36,403 nt of DNA, taken from positions 1 to 36,403 of IMG/VR virus record IMGVR_UViG_3300017968_001557. One strand, written 5' to 3'. Shown in pieces: positions 7,962-16,342 of the stretch (positions are counted from its first letter, which is position 1; each line of letters begins with the position of its first letter). Origin of the DNA: a virus. The position numbers and the translations under genes were made by a program. The notes beneath the pieces were generated by a model. It was not told where the DNA came from. It saw nothing but the letters and a program-made list of their open reading frames with translations, and did no database searches.

Positions 7962-8878
7962 TTTGTTGCTCCCATTTCTCCACTACATCCACAGTATGAT
8001 TGCTCACATATCACAGGCTCTGTTCTTGCTGTAAACTTGTTTACAAAATCAGCATCATAAAAGTTACAATCGTATAAATGCTGTTGACAGTTTCCAGTTA
8101 ACGCTCCGTCTCTAAATATTTTTAAAACATCTAATCCAAGATTACAATAAAATCCTACAAAGTTATTGTATCCATTTATGTGAAACCAGTTGTCGTTGTC
8201 AAGTTCTATAGTGTCTGTGTCTGTTTCGACTAATATTCGTGTTTGCGGCACTCGTGCAGCGTTTTTGTACCAATCAAGTTCTGGATACCTTTTAACACTA
8301 TTGCTCAAGTATTCTTTTTGTGCTTCTGTGTATTCTGTAGGACCTATCACAGGCTTTGCTATAACTGTAAACGGATATTCACTATTTGTCAACTGATGTA
8401 CTATATCAACACATTTGTCAAAACACAACGGATCCATCAACACATCTGCATTGCACTCTATATTGTGTTGATACAGTAAATCTAACAATGCTTTGCTATG
8501 CTCAACTTTGGTATATTCGTGATGTATGCTTACATTTACTATGTCAAAACAATCTATATGCCGTTTCCACCAACCGATACTTTTGCTGCCATTGGTGCTT
8601 ATTTGATAAACAACATCAAACTCTGCTTTGAGTTTGTGCATCACAGACGGTAAGCCTTTCCATATAGTAGGTTCGCCGCCGATGAAATACAATATCACAG
8701 GTTTGTTGTAACTGTGTAACAAATGTCTTAAGTTGTTGTAAAAAAGTTCTTCATCTGGCCAAGGCATAGTACCGCTGTTACTGTCAGGAAAACAATAACT
8801 GCATTTGAAATTGCAGAGATTGCCCAACATTATTTCAATGCGTAATCTAGTGCTGTTGTTGGATATCGACTTTATCAT
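7949..8878 (-). CDS. Radical SAM enzyme with C-terminal SPASM-like Cys domain (TKW type)
   Basis: 309 aa. Cys22, Cys26, Cys29 (CNFKCSYC) form the rSAM motif and FIGGEP is at about 65-70. The C-terminal domain runs from VGFYC through a DGALTGNC step to CEQSYCGC and ends in ATKWTF, the same layout and tail as the gene at 2244-3140. Start and stop overlap the neighbours by 4 nt (ATGA with the upstream gene) and 13 nt. Part of the minus array; substrate unknown. Confidence 0.9.
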   Translation of the reverse strand: MIKSISNNSTRLRIEIMLGNLCNFKCSYCFPDSNSGTMPWPDEELFYNNLRHLLHSYNKPVILYFIGGEPTIWKGLPSVMHKLKAEFDVVYQISTNGSKSIGWWKRHIDCFDIVNVSIHHEYTKVEHSKALLDLLYQHNIECNADVLMDPLCFDKCVDIVHQLTNSEYPFTVIAKPVIGPTEYTEAQKEYLSNSVKRYPELDWYKNAARVPQTRILVETDTDTIELDNDNWFHINGYNNFVGFYCNLGLDVLKIFRDGALTGNCQQHLYDCNFYDADFVNKFTARTEPVICEQSYCGCSGEMGATKWTF

Positions 8879-10257
8879 AACAAATGTGCAAGTTCAGGAA
8901 ATACATCCCGTGCATTTACTCCTCTTATTGCATCTAGTTTGTTTACATACTCTTTGAAGCCTGGCAACAAATGACTGTTGTCCTGTGCATCCATGTGATT
9001 TAGTATTGCTTCCCAACGGCGCCAACCATATGGATTCTGTTCCCAAAACACAGGATCCTTTGTGTAAAAGTCGTACAAGTAACTTTTGAACTTGGCAAAC
9101 AAATCTCTTATTTCTGCTTTGTCCTCTTTGGGCAATATTTGTATACTCATAAATGTTGGAATATACAGCAAATGCATGTTTATTAAGCCGCCGCCTGCTC
9201 TAACACCCCTAATCATTTCAGTGTTTACTTTGCTGAAGTTTTGTGTGTTTTTCCAATGTATAAAATCAGGCAAATGCTTGATATTGAATATTTGTATAGC
9301 AGTGGCAATGCTTGGACGAATGTTGTCAGGTGTGCGATCCAACATGTGCAAGTTGCGTTCTACAGTTGCCCAATCTGTTGGGTACCTAATGTAGTTGTTT
9401 CTAGGGCCAGCAGCATCAATACTTACACCCACTTTTACTAGATCAAAGTGTTTCCAAAGTTCGATAAGATCCTCGTCTACAAGAATACCGTTGGTGTTGT
9501 ATCGCAATCTAATATGTGTATTATGCCCACTGCGTACTATTTCTTCAATAAACTTTTTGTGCTCTGCAATCATTAATGGCTCGCCACCTGCAAAGTACAC
9601 TTCCTTCAAGTTGGGTATTTGCTTGTACAACTGTTCCCAGAATATTTCATTTTCATGCCACTTGTTGTTGAAAGCAGCTTTGTCCCATTGCATTTGTCGC
9701 TTTACTTCAGGATCTTCCAGTTGTGGTTCTAGCACTTTCCAGTCTTTTACCCACTTACTGCTGTCATGAGGTGAACACATTACACACTTGATATTACATG
9801 TGTGTCCTAATCGCAAATCCAAGTATTGCAGTTCTTCTTTATAACTACCATCTTTGTCTGTTTCGTTGAGCAGTTCTTCTACATTGAGTCCACGCTCCAT
9901 CCATGTTCCTGTTTCCCATAGGCGTTTGCTAACAACACCCTGCGACTCTTCGGCAAAGCACTTGGTACAACTTGCAGGCACTGCACCTTCCATCATGGTT
10001 GTGCGCACACTTTTCATGTAATCACTGTTCCACGCTTGCATAGGTGTGACAGTGTTGAAGTTGATAGGATCACCGTTTTCTTGTTTGACTAATCCTACTG
10101 TGTGATCCGATCCTGCACCACTAGCATTAGCACTGCAACACAATCTCATGTCTCCGTTGGGTCTTGTTGCCATGTGTATCCACGGCAATGCACAAAATGT
10201 TGGAGTGGTTTTTTCAGCAATAGTGTTTTGCACCATTGCAATCAAGTCTTTGTTCAT
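8875..10257 (-). CDS. Radical SAM enzyme with N-terminal SPASM/twitch-like domain
   Basis: 460 aa. N-terminal Cys domain: Cys22 in FCALPWIHM, Cys40-Cys41 after a PNG turn, then Cys97 and Cys100 (ASCTKC), with the conserved QAWNSD and R...G..P..C..C spacing. The rSAM core follows with Cys154, Cys158, Cys161 (CNIKCVMC) and FAGGEP at about 222-227. It is the long rSAM enzyme that opens the minus array, as the gene at 1006-2256 opens the rSAM part of the plus array. GGAG lies just before the ATG; the start overlaps the methyltransferase gene by 4 nt. The C-terminal 150 residues carry no Cys motif and may hold the substrate-binding part. Confidence 0.9.
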   Translation of the reverse strand: MNKDLIAMVQNTIAEKTTPTFCALPWIHMATRPNGDMRLCCSANASGAGSDHTVGLVKQENGDPINFNTVTPMQAWNSDYMKSVRTTMMEGAVPASCTKCFAEESQGVVSKRLWETGTWMERGLNVEELLNETDKDGSYKEELQYLDLRLGHTCNIKCVMCSPHDSSKWVKDWKVLEPQLEDPEVKRQMQWDKAAFNNKWHENEIFWEQLYKQIPNLKEVYFAGGEPLMIAEHKKFIEEIVRSGHNTHIRLRYNTNGILVDEDLIELWKHFDLVKVGVSIDAAGPRNNYIRYPTDWATVERNLHMLDRTPDNIRPSIATAIQIFNIKHLPDFIHWKNTQNFSKVNTEMIRGVRAGGGLINMHLLYIPTFMSIQILPKEDKAEIRDLFAKFKSYLYDFYTKDPVFWEQNPYGWRRWEAILNHMDAQDNSHLLPGFKEYVNKLDAIRGVNARDVFPELAHLL

Positions 10258-10859
10258 TTTTCTCCAATCAAAAGGAATCGATTGTATAAAGGCAGTTCTA
10301 AAGTGTCATGCTGTTTTATATATCTAAGTTTACTATGTTCATAAAAATCTACTACATTGGCAAAGCATCTAATGTGTTCAGGCAAGTCATAATAGTTATT
10401 GCTTTGTAGAACTATTAAACTAGTCGAAGGCACTTTAGATAACCATTTATCATACTGTTCTTGACTAATATGTTCTGTGCTTGTATTAATAACAACATCA
10501 GGATCAAACTCATATTCATATTCACACATATCAGCAGTAATAGCATTAAACTTGCCTGACATTTCTTGTCTTTTACAAATCATATTTGCAGTTTCTACGC
10601 AACTTGAATCAATGTCTACACTGCGAATGTCATTTATTTTCATATTGCTGTTAAATAACAAACTTGCAAGCACGCCATTCCAGCCGCCATGTATTACTAT
10701 ATTGAGAGGTTTGTCGGGTACATGTTTAGATAACTGGTTTACAAGCCATACTTTGCTTTTGAGTTGTCCTTTCCAAAAACTTTCAAGCACACCAAAGTGG
10801 TTTTCACTGTTGCGTATTGCATCCATCCAAAATGCAACATCATCTAAATCTACCAACAT
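10254..10859 (-). CDS. Class I SAM-dependent methyltransferase-like protein
   Basis: 201 aa. A Rossmann pattern is visible: NIVIHGGWNGVLASLLF (motif I, about 53-69), IRSVDIDSSCVETA with the acidic residue Asp82 that would hold the ribose of S-adenosylmethionine, then FNAITADMCEYEY and DVVINTSTEHIS as post-I strands. Motif I is GGWNG rather than GxGxG. The TSTEHIS segment resembles small phage methyltransferases rather than DNA methylases; no DPPY or PC motif is present. It sits between the first glycosyltransferase-like gene (10-nt overlap) and the rSAM array (4-nt overlap). Likely target: a small molecule, sugar or protein; not further defined. Confidence 0.7.
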   Translation of the reverse strand: MLVDLDDVAFWMDAIRNSENHFGVLESFWKGQLKSKVWLVNQLSKHVPDKPLNIVIHGGWNGVLASLLFNSNMKINDIRSVDIDSSCVETANMICKRQEMSGKFNAITADMCEYEYEFDPDVVINTSTEHISQEQYDKWLSKVPSTSLIVLQSNNYYDLPEHIRCFANVVDFYEHSKLRYIKQHDTLELPLYNRFLLIGEK

Positions 10860-11977
10860 GTTTTAACCATTTGTTTTTGTATTCTTAAAAAATGTTCTAA
10901 GTTGTGTTTACGTATATCTTTAGTTAGATGTATCATTGTGGCTCTATCATATTTCATCATTGCTTCTTTCAACGCATCAATTGCACTAAACAATCTTGTA
11001 TTTTCGTCTTCAGAATCATAGCTTTCGTTTATTATACACGAAAATGTTTTAAAGCCAAGTTTTTTTAGATATTGTAATGTATTTTTTGGACCTATCACTA
11101 TAAACGCTTGTTTACAAACAATGGGCTTCCACATCTTTTCACTTAAAAATATATGATAATGTTTTTGATGTACTTCATGATAATGTGTTTCAGTCACTAT
11201 ATTTAAAAAACAATCTTCATATATTTCTCTATTGTAATCATGCGGGCGACAACCTTGAGAAAAGTCTGTTGTATCGATGTTTAAAGGTAACTTTTTCCAA
11301 AGTTCAGTTGTTTGTTCTTTTAATATTTGTTTATGTTTATCGCTATAGTTTTGACTATAAGGAAATAAAAGTTGTTCAGGTGTTAGTTTATTTGTATCTC
11401 TTTCGTAGTGATTGTCTAAGCAACTTACTCTGCCGTATTGTAACATGTTTAAATGATTCAAGTAGGCAACAGTTTGCATACGATGAGCTCGTGGACGATT
11501 ATTTAGACAACAAAAAAAGTTATGTTTTCTTATTAGATGAATATCGTCTAATGGCTGATCATAATAGTTGTCGTATACTCTATGATACCATTCAGGATAA
11601 TAAAATACTTCAAATGTTTTTTTAAGTTTCTTTTCACGCAACCAACGATTATATTCAGCTTCTGCTTGATATAAACCTGTAGCAAAATATATCTTATTAA
11701 TACAATCATATTTTTGTGTGCATTCATAAAGTTTTGGAAAATATCTAAGTGCATATCCTTCTAATACATCGGAAAACAAAACATAAACATCTTTGTTGTT
11801 TTTTGCTTCTTGTATTTTATCCTCACAGTTGAATATATTTGCAATAGGAACTATAAAGAAATATTTTCCACTAGGATTAGCTAACCATTCACTGTATTTT
11901 TTTGTGTGTAAGTTAAATGGCTCAATGTATCTTGTGTGTTTTACATCACAGTAGTTTAGTTGATTATTTGTTTCCAA
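10850..11977 (-). CDS. Glycosyltransferase-like protein (SEKxxxP family), TTG start
   Basis: 375 aa. The start is TTG at 11977: an in-frame stop lies just upstream and no ATG occurs in the first hundred or so codons. The C-terminal part reads SEKMWKPI, KQAFIVIGP, LKKLGFKTF, NESYD. This block is shared with the genes at 12869-13933 and 17156-18487 and resembles the donor-binding half of GT-B/fucosyltransferase-type enzymes (E-K-x-x-x-P then PF-x-x-x-G). The middle holds NFFCCLNNRPRAHR, similar to the acceptor-side strand in such proteins. Assignment as a glycosyltransferase is inference from this pattern. Overlaps the epimerase by 22 nt. Confidence 0.6.
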   Translation of the reverse strand: METNNQLNYCDVKHTRYIEPFNLHTKKYSEWLANPSGKYFFIVPIANIFNCEDKIQEAKNNKDVYVLFSDVLEGYALRYFPKLYECTQKYDCINKIYFATGLYQAEAEYNRWLREKKLKKTFEVFYYPEWYHRVYDNYYDQPLDDIHLIRKHNFFCCLNNRPRAHRMQTVAYLNHLNMLQYGRVSCLDNHYERDTNKLTPEQLLFPYSQNYSDKHKQILKEQTTELWKKLPLNIDTTDFSQGCRPHDYNREIYEDCFLNIVTETHYHEVHQKHYHIFLSEKMWKPIVCKQAFIVIGPKNTLQYLKKLGFKTFSCIINESYDSEDENTRLFSAIDALKEAMMKYDRATMIHLTKDIRKHNLEHFLRIQKQMVKTCW

Positions 11978-12867
11978 TGATGAATGGTCCTATCTATTCC
12001 TTCTTCGTAGGTAATTTTAGGTGCCCATCCCGTAACTTCGGTGATTTTATTATGATTACTGTTTAGCCACCAAATCTCTCCGTGACGAGGATCTTTTGTA
12101 TCCCAATTGATTTGTCCAGTCCATTCTAGTTGTTCTGCAATATATTCTGCACAATGTCTAATCTTCCGTGGGTCGTCTGGACCAATAGTAAATATGTTGC
12201 CTTTGACTTTATCGCCGTTTGTAATAACTGCCATCCATGCATCAAGCAAATCTTCAATGTAAATAAAGTTTCTGTATGGTTCGGCATAACCTAGATTACA
12301 AGTATCACCTTTGAGCATTTGACTAATGATTTGTTCTGTTACGAAGAAATCATTGTCTTTACGACCATATGCATTAGTTTGTCTAAAACTTGCCCAGTTT
12401 AATCCATATGCTCTTTCTGCATATTCTAAATACTTTTCACAACCATACTTAGCAACTGCATATGGTGCATTAGGATGAGGGGTAGTGTTTTCGTCAAATG
12501 CAACACTATTTACATATGTGCCAGTTTGTTCTACCTCGTCACTAATAGGTTGCCATCCATAAACTTCCATTGTGCTTGCAAACACAAAATATGGCATAGG
12601 ATCAACAGCTCTACATGCTTCGATAAGATTTACTGTTCCTACGTAGTTTACTTCACTAAAACTTACCTGCTCATAAAAACTTTTTTGTACTTCTGTGCGA
12701 GCAGCCAAGTGTACAACAATATCGGGTTTGATTTCTTTTACCTCTTGCTGTACTCCTGTATGATGTGTAAGATCACTTTTTAGTTCAAATACTTCTCCGA
12801 TTGTTTTCAATCTTGGCAACAAATGCTGCCCAATAAATCCGCTAGATCCTGTTAGTAATATTCTCAT
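11956..12867 (-). CDS. NAD-dependent sugar-nucleotide epimerase/dehydratase (SDR family)
   Basis: 303 aa, the normal length for extended short-chain dehydrogenases acting on nucleotide sugars. The N-terminus LLTGSSGFIG has the GxxGxxG dinucleotide motif (Gly7, Gly10, Gly13). HLAA lies at about 53-56, the catalytic Ser/Thr in FASTMEVYG at about 98-99, and the YxxxK pair is Tyr136 and Lys140. Enzymes of this group change the sugar of GDP-, UDP- or dTDP-hexoses at C3, C4, C5 or C6. It lies between two glycosyltransferase-like genes, which fits supply of an activated sugar. Which sugar cannot be told. Gap of 1 nt to the upstream gene. Confidence 0.88.
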   Translation of the reverse strand: MRILLTGSSGFIGQHLLPRLKTIGEVFELKSDLTHHTGVQQEVKEIKPDIVVHLAARTEVQKSFYEQVSFSEVNYVGTVNLIEACRAVDPMPYFVFASTMEVYGWQPISDEVEQTGTYVNSVAFDENTTPHPNAPYAVAKYGCEKYLEYAERAYGLNWASFRQTNAYGRKDNDFFVTEQIISQMLKGDTCNLGYAEPYRNFIYIEDLLDAWMAVITNGDKVKGNIFTIGPDDPRKIRHCAEYIAEQLEWTGQINWDTKDPRHGEIWWLNSNHNKITEVTGWAPKITYEEGIDRTIHHWKQIIN

Positions 12868-12868
12868 G

Positions 12869-13933
12869 TTAACTTTTTAAAAACTCCATTAATGGCTCAT
12901 AACTATTTACACATTCTAAATATGTTAAAAGCTGTTTGTGGTTATCAATATTTTCAATACAAAACTTTTCAAACCCTTCAGGAACAAACTTTTTTGTTTT
13001 TAAATGATCTAAAAAAACTTCAAAGTTGTATTCTGCTGCATCTTTTGTAAGTTTGTGTAACTCTTGTTTATCAATAAGACAAAAGTCATGTACTTGTTGA
13101 ATAAACATTTCGCATCTTTTTTCGTCATCTTCTATTTTATCAAACTTATAGTCAATAACATTATCAAATAACTTAAAACCTATATTTTTTAAATATCTAT
13201 GCGTGTAAGGAACACCCCAAACAATAAACGGACGAGTATGATAGATTGCCATATATGTTTTTTCTGTTAAAAACAGACAGTTTAGATTACTTTCACTTAT
13301 TATGCTAAAAACACTGTTCTTAAACTCTTTTGGAGGTACGAATATATCGCACATACCGTTGTCTTGTTTAAAATCGCTGTCAAACTCTAAGTTTTTAGGT
13401 TCCCAGTATTCAAAATCCCATAATGTATGATAATCTTCGTAATCAAACTCATGCCAACTAATATACCCGTAATCAAACAAACCTTTTCCAAAAAGTTTGT
13501 CAATGAACATACAGCGCCACCAATGGGGACGTCCATTCATTGATACAAAATGTTTCTTCAGAATATCTGCTTCAGGCTTCTGAGGATAAATGCCAAACTT
13601 GCTTCTATACGCTATTCTATGTCCAAAATAATTAGGCCAATGCTTGATATTAAAATCTATATGCTGATATCTAGTATTAAGTTGTTTATCCATAACTGCA
13701 CCATAATACGCATTTAATTTAATATTTTTCCTTTCGGCAAACTTTAAAGTTTCATCTACAGTGTCACGATCGCCGCCTAAAAGCACAGGTTCCCACTCTT
13801 CGGGTCCTACTATAGTTATTTCTTTGGTTCGAGGATGACGTAATGCTTTTTCGACAGGTTCTGGACCGTCAGGCCCCCAAGCATAAAACACATATCTACC
13901 AGTATTGTCATGATGGTTCTCTAGTTCATACAT
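12869..13933 (-). CDS. Glycosyltransferase-like protein (SEKxxxP family)
   Basis: 354 aa from the ATG at 13933; an in-frame ATG at 13954 and GTG at 13963 are alternatives, but both would start inside the divergent gene. The signature block is SESNLNCLFLTEKTYMAI, RPFIVWGVP, LKNIGFKLFDN, the same as in the genes at 10850-11977 and 17156-18487. The upstream half has NGRPHWWRCMFIDKL, the acceptor-side equivalent. It is taken as a glycosyltransferase-like protein with moderate confidence. The start lies 5 nt behind a late-promoter-like box on the minus strand and has no Shine-Dalgarno site. Confidence 0.6.
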   Translation of the reverse strand: MYELENHHDNTGRYVFYAWGPDGPEPVEKALRHPRTKEITIVGPEEWEPVLLGGDRDTVDETLKFAERKNIKLNAYYGAVMDKQLNTRYQHIDFNIKHWPNYFGHRIAYRSKFGIYPQKPEADILKKHFVSMNGRPHWWRCMFIDKLFGKGLFDYGYISWHEFDYEDYHTLWDFEYWEPKNLEFDSDFKQDNGMCDIFVPPKEFKNSVFSIISESNLNCLFLTEKTYMAIYHTRPFIVWGVPYTHRYLKNIGFKLFDNVIDYKFDKIEDDEKRCEMFIQQVHDFCLIDKQELHKLTKDAAEYNFEVFLDHLKTKKFVPEGFEKFCIENIDNHKQLLTYLECVNSYEPLMEFLKS

Positions 13934-13946
13934 AAATATACTTATG
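13931..13946. promoter_or_regulatory. Palindromic bidirectional late promoter containing both start codons
   Basis: CATAAATATACTTATG reads CATAAGTATATTTATG on the other strand. Each strand carries a late box (CATAAATA, 7/8 match to TATAAATA; CATAAGTA, 6/8) and each box ends 5 nt before a start codon. The CAT of one box is the complement of the ATG of the other gene. Neither gene has a Shine-Dalgarno site here. Confidence 0.45.
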
Positions 13947-14543
13947 TTTGACATAGTTAACACATTTGAAAACAGAATAGCTGATTTTTTTGGTGCACCT
14001 TATGCAGTGAGCACAGATTGTTGTACACATGCTGTTGAACTATGTTTACGTTATAAACAAGTAAATCAAGCAAAATGTCCTAAAAATACTTACTTGAGCA
14101 TTCCTATGACCTTTAGTAAACTTAATATAAAATGGAACTTTGCAAAAGATAGATGGAAAGAATATTATTATATTACTGATGAAATAATAGATGCTGCAAC
14201 TATGTGGCGACAGTATAGTTATATACCGGGTACCTTTATGTGTATCAGCTTTCAATACAAAAAACATTTGAGTTTAGGCAGAGGTGGTGTAATATTATTA
14301 GACAATAAAGAGGATAGAGATGCTCTTATTAAACTAGGTTATGACGGGCGTCATAGAGATGCACCATGGGCTGAACAAGATATTTCAACTATGGGATATC
14401 ATTATTATATGACTCCAGAAACTGCACAACTAGGTTTAGATAAACTATCTGACGCAATAAGTACCTTACCAAAAATTTGGGGCACAGAAGACTATCCAGA
14501 TTTAACTAAACTCCATATCTTCAAAAACATAAATATTTCTTGA
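13944..14543 (+). CDS. Compact DegT/DnrJ/EryC1/StrS-type aminotransferase-like protein
   Basis: 199 aa, about half the usual 360-400 aa. The family features kept are FFGAPYAVSTDCCTHAVELCL (the conserved A..v.sgt.Al.l.l start), IIDAA with Asp83 in the place of the pyridoxal-phosphate N1 ligand, SFQYKKHLSLGRGG with Lys107 as the likely Schiff-base lysine, and MTPETAQLGLDKL near the end. So the core cofactor site is there, but loops and the C-terminal domain are missing. Family members transfer an amino group from Glu to a keto-sugar bound to a nucleotide. It could be a minimal working enzyme or a degraded one. It is a single plus gene between minus genes and overlaps the next by 42 nt. Confidence 0.65.
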   Translation: MFDIVNTFENRIADFFGAPYAVSTDCCTHAVELCLRYKQVNQAKCPKNTYLSIPMTFSKLNIKWNFAKDRWKEYYYITDEIIDAATMWRQYSYIPGTFMCISFQYKKHLSLGRGGVILLDNKEDRDALIKLGYDGRHRDAPWAEQDISTMGYHYYMTPETAQLGLDKLSDAISTLPKIWGTEDYPDLTKLHIFKNINIS

Positions 14544-15314
14544 ATACTTTTTAATATCTTGAAAATCATCACGTAAATAAAGATTGCGATGTATAAAATC
14601 ATATACTTTGTCTAAGTCTTCCTTAATCTTATTTTCTAATACAAAATCGACAATAAAATGTTGCATAAGTGTAAAACGATCTTCAGTTTTAGATCTTAAC
14701 TCTAGTCCTAAACTTGGATAAATCCAATCTCTAACTTTTTGCAAATGACCTAGTATATCAGGATGACTATCTTGTAGTGTACCAAAAGGTTTATTAGTTT
14801 CAAACATATGCCAATCTATGTGAGGTATTTCTTTTGAATAAAAATCTTTAAGCAAGTTATAGTGTTCTGATTCGTCGTATATTAGTGCTGCTTCATTATT
14901 ATATGGAGTAAAACTATGCCCTTGCCAAATAATATTATCCTTGTACAACTTATTAACTGTAATAATAGCAGTCATATTTTTTACAAGATCGTTTTGCATA
15001 CTCCAGTGATTTTTGAGCCAACTACGGTTATCGTATCTACAACCAGCATTAAACACACTACCTTCTGCTTGCCAACGTCCGTCGATAAATCTGTCTTCTC
15101 TACTAAAACTGGTCCATAAAATCATTATTTTGTCTTCGGGCTGAAACTTGTATTTTATATCTGCCTCGATAATCCTATGATGTATTCCAACATTTCCTAA
15201 ACCAGGCAATGCTAAATTGTAGTGTTCTGCTTCTTGATCATATGCAACAATGTTTGCCCAAGTTGGCCACATGTAGCTAGTAAAACTGCAACCAAAAGTG
15301 AATAATCTACCCAT
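14502..15314 (-). CDS. SGNH/GDSL-hydrolase-like protein
   Basis: 270 aa. It opens with FTFGCSFTS, where Ser10 would be the nucleophile (block I), has LPGLGNVGIHH (block II Gly/Asn region at about 37-46), WTSFSRED as block III, and ends with DSHPDILGH giving Asp182 and His184 as the acid and base of block V. SGNH enzymes remove acyl or other ester groups, often from sugars. AAGGA precedes the ATG at 15314, behind a TATAAATA box. It is one of three such genes in 5 kb. The 3' end overlaps the aminotransferase gene by 42 nt. Activity is inferred from motif order. Confidence 0.65.
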   Translation of the reverse strand: MGRLFTFGCSFTSYMWPTWANIVAYDQEAEHYNLALPGLGNVGIHHRIIEADIKYKFQPEDKIMILWTSFSREDRFIDGRWQAEGSVFNAGCRYDNRSWLKNHWSMQNDLVKNMTAIITVNKLYKDNIIWQGHSFTPYNNEAALIYDESEHYNLLKDFYSKEIPHIDWHMFETNKPFGTLQDSHPDILGHLQKVRDWIYPSLGLELRSKTEDRFTLMQHFIVDFVLENKIKEDLDKVYDFIHRNLYLRDDFQDIKKYSRNIYVFEDMEFS

Positions 15315-15322
15315 ATATAATC

Positions 15323-15330
15323 CTTAAATA
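15323..15330 (+). promoter_or_regulatory. Late-promoter-like box for the amidinotransferase gene
   Basis: CTTAAATA (6/8 match to TATAAATA), 4 nt before the ATG at 15335; no Shine-Dalgarno site. The geometry (box, 4 nt, ATG) is the same as at 330-342. Confidence 0.35.
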
Positions 15331-15334
15331 TAGT

Positions 15335-16342
15335 ATGAATATTTATAGCACTAATGAGTGGGATCCACTAAAGAAGGTTGTAGTTGGCGTAGCCGATTAT
15401 TGCCGTATTCCCGAAATGGATATAAGTTTACGTTGTATCAACTATGCAGACAAAAAAGATGTAAGCGATATCAAGGCTGGTTTATATCCAGATCAAGTTG
15501 TAGAAGAAAGCAACGAAGATCTTGAGACGTTTGTAAAATTTTTAGAAGGTGAAGGCGTTGAAGTTGTAAGACCTAAACGTACACCAGATGTTGAATATTA
15601 CAACTATTGCCCACGTGATACTGTATTTGTTCATGGCCAAAAACTACTTGCTGCCCCTATGAGTTTAACAGCAAGAACCAACGAGTTTCATCACATGCTC
15701 CCTCACATAGCAGGTGTTAATATGTCTCATCGGATTGATCGAACTAACCTGTACGATGAAACTTGTGTAGGCGATCCTGATCGTCTTGCCCTCACTGAAG
15801 TAGCACCTTGTTTTGACGCTGCTAATGCTATACGTGCAAATGATGACATTTTGTACTTGGTCAGCAATAGTGGTAACAAAGCAGGTGCTGCATATTTACA
15901 AGATTTTATTAATAAACCAAGATACGATTTTATGGAACCAGGAGATGTACGTGTGCACAGACTTGAAAATGTGTATAGTTACATGCATATAGATAGCACC
16001 GTTGCTTTCCTTCGTGAAGGACTGCTTTTAGCTAATCCAAGTCGTATTAAAGACAAAGATGTTTTACCTGCTCCTTTTAACGATTGGGATATTATTTGGG
16101 CACCAGACCCTGTTGATGCTGGACACTATCCAGGACTATGTAATAGTAGTATATGGACGTGGAATGTTAACTTGTTTAGTGTTAATCCAAACTTGGTTGT
16201 ATTAGAAGAACATCAAGAGCCAACTCGTAAAGCATTAGAAGCACATGGAATAGAATGTGCTATGCTACCATTGCGTCATGCTAGAACACTAGGTGGGTGT
16301 TTTCATTGTTGCACACTAGATCTTGTTCGTGAAGTCGGGTAA
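15335..16342 (+). CDS. Amidinotransferase (glycine/inosamine amidinotransferase family)
   Basis: 335 aa, the right length for the family. Key motifs: NEWDPLKKVVVG at the N-terminus, CPRDT (Asp95), CFDAANAIR (Asp161), HIDSTVAFL (His218, Asp220) and LGGCFHCCTLDLVR with Cys325 as nucleophile after His324. The Asp/His/Cys set is the catalytic triad of the pentein fold used by glycine amidinotransferase and by StrB1-type enzymes. They move the amidino group from arginine to an amine (glycine, or an aminocyclitol in streptomycin biosynthesis). All catalytic residues are in place, so it should be active. Acceptor unknown; with an aminotransferase and sugar enzymes next door an amino-sugar acceptor is plausible. 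Overlaps the convergent gene by 27 nt. Confidence 0.9.
   Translation: MNIYSTNEWDPLKKVVVGVADYCRIPEMDISLRCINYADKKDVSDIKAGLYPDQVVEESNEDLETFVKFLEGEGVEVVRPKRTPDVEYYNYCPRDTVFVHGQKLLAAPMSLTARTNEFHHMLPHIAGVNMSHRIDRTNLYDETCVGDPDRLALTEVAPCFDAANAIRANDDILYLVSNSGNKAGAAYLQDFINKPRYDFMEPGDVRVHRLENVYSYMHIDSTVAFLREGLLLANPSRIKDKDVLPAPFNDWDIIWAPDPVDAGHYPGLCNSSIWTWNVNLFSVNPNLVVLEEHQEPTRKALEAHGIECAMLPLRHARTLGGCFHCCTLDLVREVG
15340..15347 (-). promoter_or_regulatory. T4-type late promoter box (TATAAATA) for the SGNH gene
   Basis: Exact TATAAATA on the minus strand, 25 nt before the ATG at 15314, with AAGGA in the leader. The box lies inside the first codons of the divergent amidinotransferase gene. Confidence 0.6.

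Noticed and set aside
9395-9769. Plus-strand open frame of 124 codons
   Set aside because: Lies entirely antisense to the rSAM gene at 8875-10257, with biased Ser/Cys composition and no ribosome site; a shadow frame.
11185-11625. Plus-strand open frame of 146 codons
   Set aside because: Antisense to the glycosyltransferase-like gene at 10850-11977, no start context or family motif.
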